Source: a bacterium (GTDB taxonomy: Bacteria > Patescibacteria > Paceibacteria > UBA9973). Taken from it: a stretch of 6,527 bases of DNA. Location of the stretch: the NCBI GenBank assembly GCA_021813235.1, contig JAKALG010000047.1, positions 1 through 6,527 on the forward strand, in the 5' to 3' direction. Positions 6,329-6,527 of this stretch are shown piece after piece. Positions within the stretch are counted from its first letter, which is position 1, and the number at the start of each line of letters is the position of its first letter. A program made the position numbers and the translations under genes. Under the pieces are notes generated by a model. The model made no database searches. It was given only the letters and a program-made list of their open reading frames with translations, and was not told the origin of the DNA.

Positions 6329-6527
6329 TTAAATTACATACTTTTCAAAACCCGTAGTCATTTTTGCAATCCCGTTCTTGTCTATCATATATCCTTCAAG
6401 ATCTGGAAGTTGCTCTATAAAATATATCCCTTTTTCTCCCATTGCGAAAGCCGCAGTAGCAAAGCGATCAGCTTCATAAATATTTGGACCTATCACTGTC
6501 AAACTGACTATGTCGTCTATTGTCTCG
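6329..6527 (-). CDS. apbE: ApbE, FAD:protein FMN transferase, partial (C-terminal end only)
   Basis: The visible 65 residues enter at the right window edge and end in TAA at 6329-6331. They contain IVSLTVIGPNIYEADRFATA, then AFAMGEKGIYFIEQLPDLEG, YMIDKNGIAKMTTGFEKYVI. This matches the C-terminal part of ApbE: the 'sVtV...A..AD.laTaafamG' block with the Asp and Thr (D-x3-T spacing) that coordinate Mg2+ in the family, followed by 'a.lId.dG....T.gF..y'. ApbE uses FAD to attach FMN to a threonine of target proteins such as RnfD, RnfG, NqrB, NqrC or FMN-binding-domain proteins, normally on the outer face of the membrane. Its stop lies 4 nt before the RnfD-like fusion, so the two are surely in one operon. 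The N-terminal lipobox or signal cannot be judged here. Confidence 0.85.
   Translation of the reverse strand, partial: ETIDDIVSLTVIGPNIYEADRFATAAFAMGEKGIYFIEQLPDLEGYMIDKNGIAKMTTGFEKYVI

Noticed and set aside
1..6527. CRISPR array, tRNA, rRNA, insertion sequence or toxin-antitoxin pair
   Set aside because: I saw no regularly spaced repeats, no cloverleaf or rRNA-like stretches and no transposase or toxin motifs on either strand. Nearly all bases are accounted for by the genes listed.

Overview
The window is low-GC bacterial DNA that reads cleanly in the standard code. It is packed with small genes, mostly on the minus strand, and none of the visible starts has a convincing Shine-Dalgarno sequence; the leaders are A/T tracts. 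This style, with a membrane-anchored DUF5666-like protein beside a MacA/HlyD-type adaptor and an RnfD-like/ferredoxin-reductase fusion beside ApbE, best fits Candidatus Patescibacteria (CPR, Parcubacteria-like). That assignment is an inference from style and content; no rRNA or marker gene is present.

Layout. Positions 1-2583 (minus) hold an envelope/efflux cluster, transcribed right to left: a 134-residue two-helix membrane protein, a 169-residue anchored DUF5666-like protein, and a long MacA/HlyD-type adaptor that runs off the left edge. Its expected MacB-type ABC transporter partner would lie outside the window. Positions 2669-3343 (minus) encode a PAP2_C/sphingomyelin-synthase-like membrane phosphatase or phosphotransferase. 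It is divergent, across a 106-bp intergenic region, from a family 2 glycosyltransferase (3450-4172, plus). The glycosyltransferase converges with a 3-bp gap on a second minus-strand operon at 4176-6527: the 3' end of apbE (flavin transferase), an RnfD/NqrB-like membrane domain fused to a ferredoxin-NADP reductase-like module, and a DedA-family membrane protein.

How the genes may work together. The right-hand operon looks like a membrane flavin redox module, with ApbE attaching FMN to some partner and the fusion protein moving electrons from NAD(P)H. The middle genes suggest lipid and glycan handling in the envelope. The left-hand genes suggest export across the envelope.

Most notable signal. 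Two of the minus-strand genes, the 134-residue protein and the adaptor, carry the same approximately 65-nt leader. In both, a CCCGUUA-beginning arm can pair over 13 bp with the 13 nt lying directly against the AUG, with a compensatory base-pair change between copies. A second, competing partner for the CCCGUUA arm lies between them. This looks like a duplicated RNA switch, or a small inverted-repeat element, that controls starts. No gene-free stretch exceeds 300 bases.
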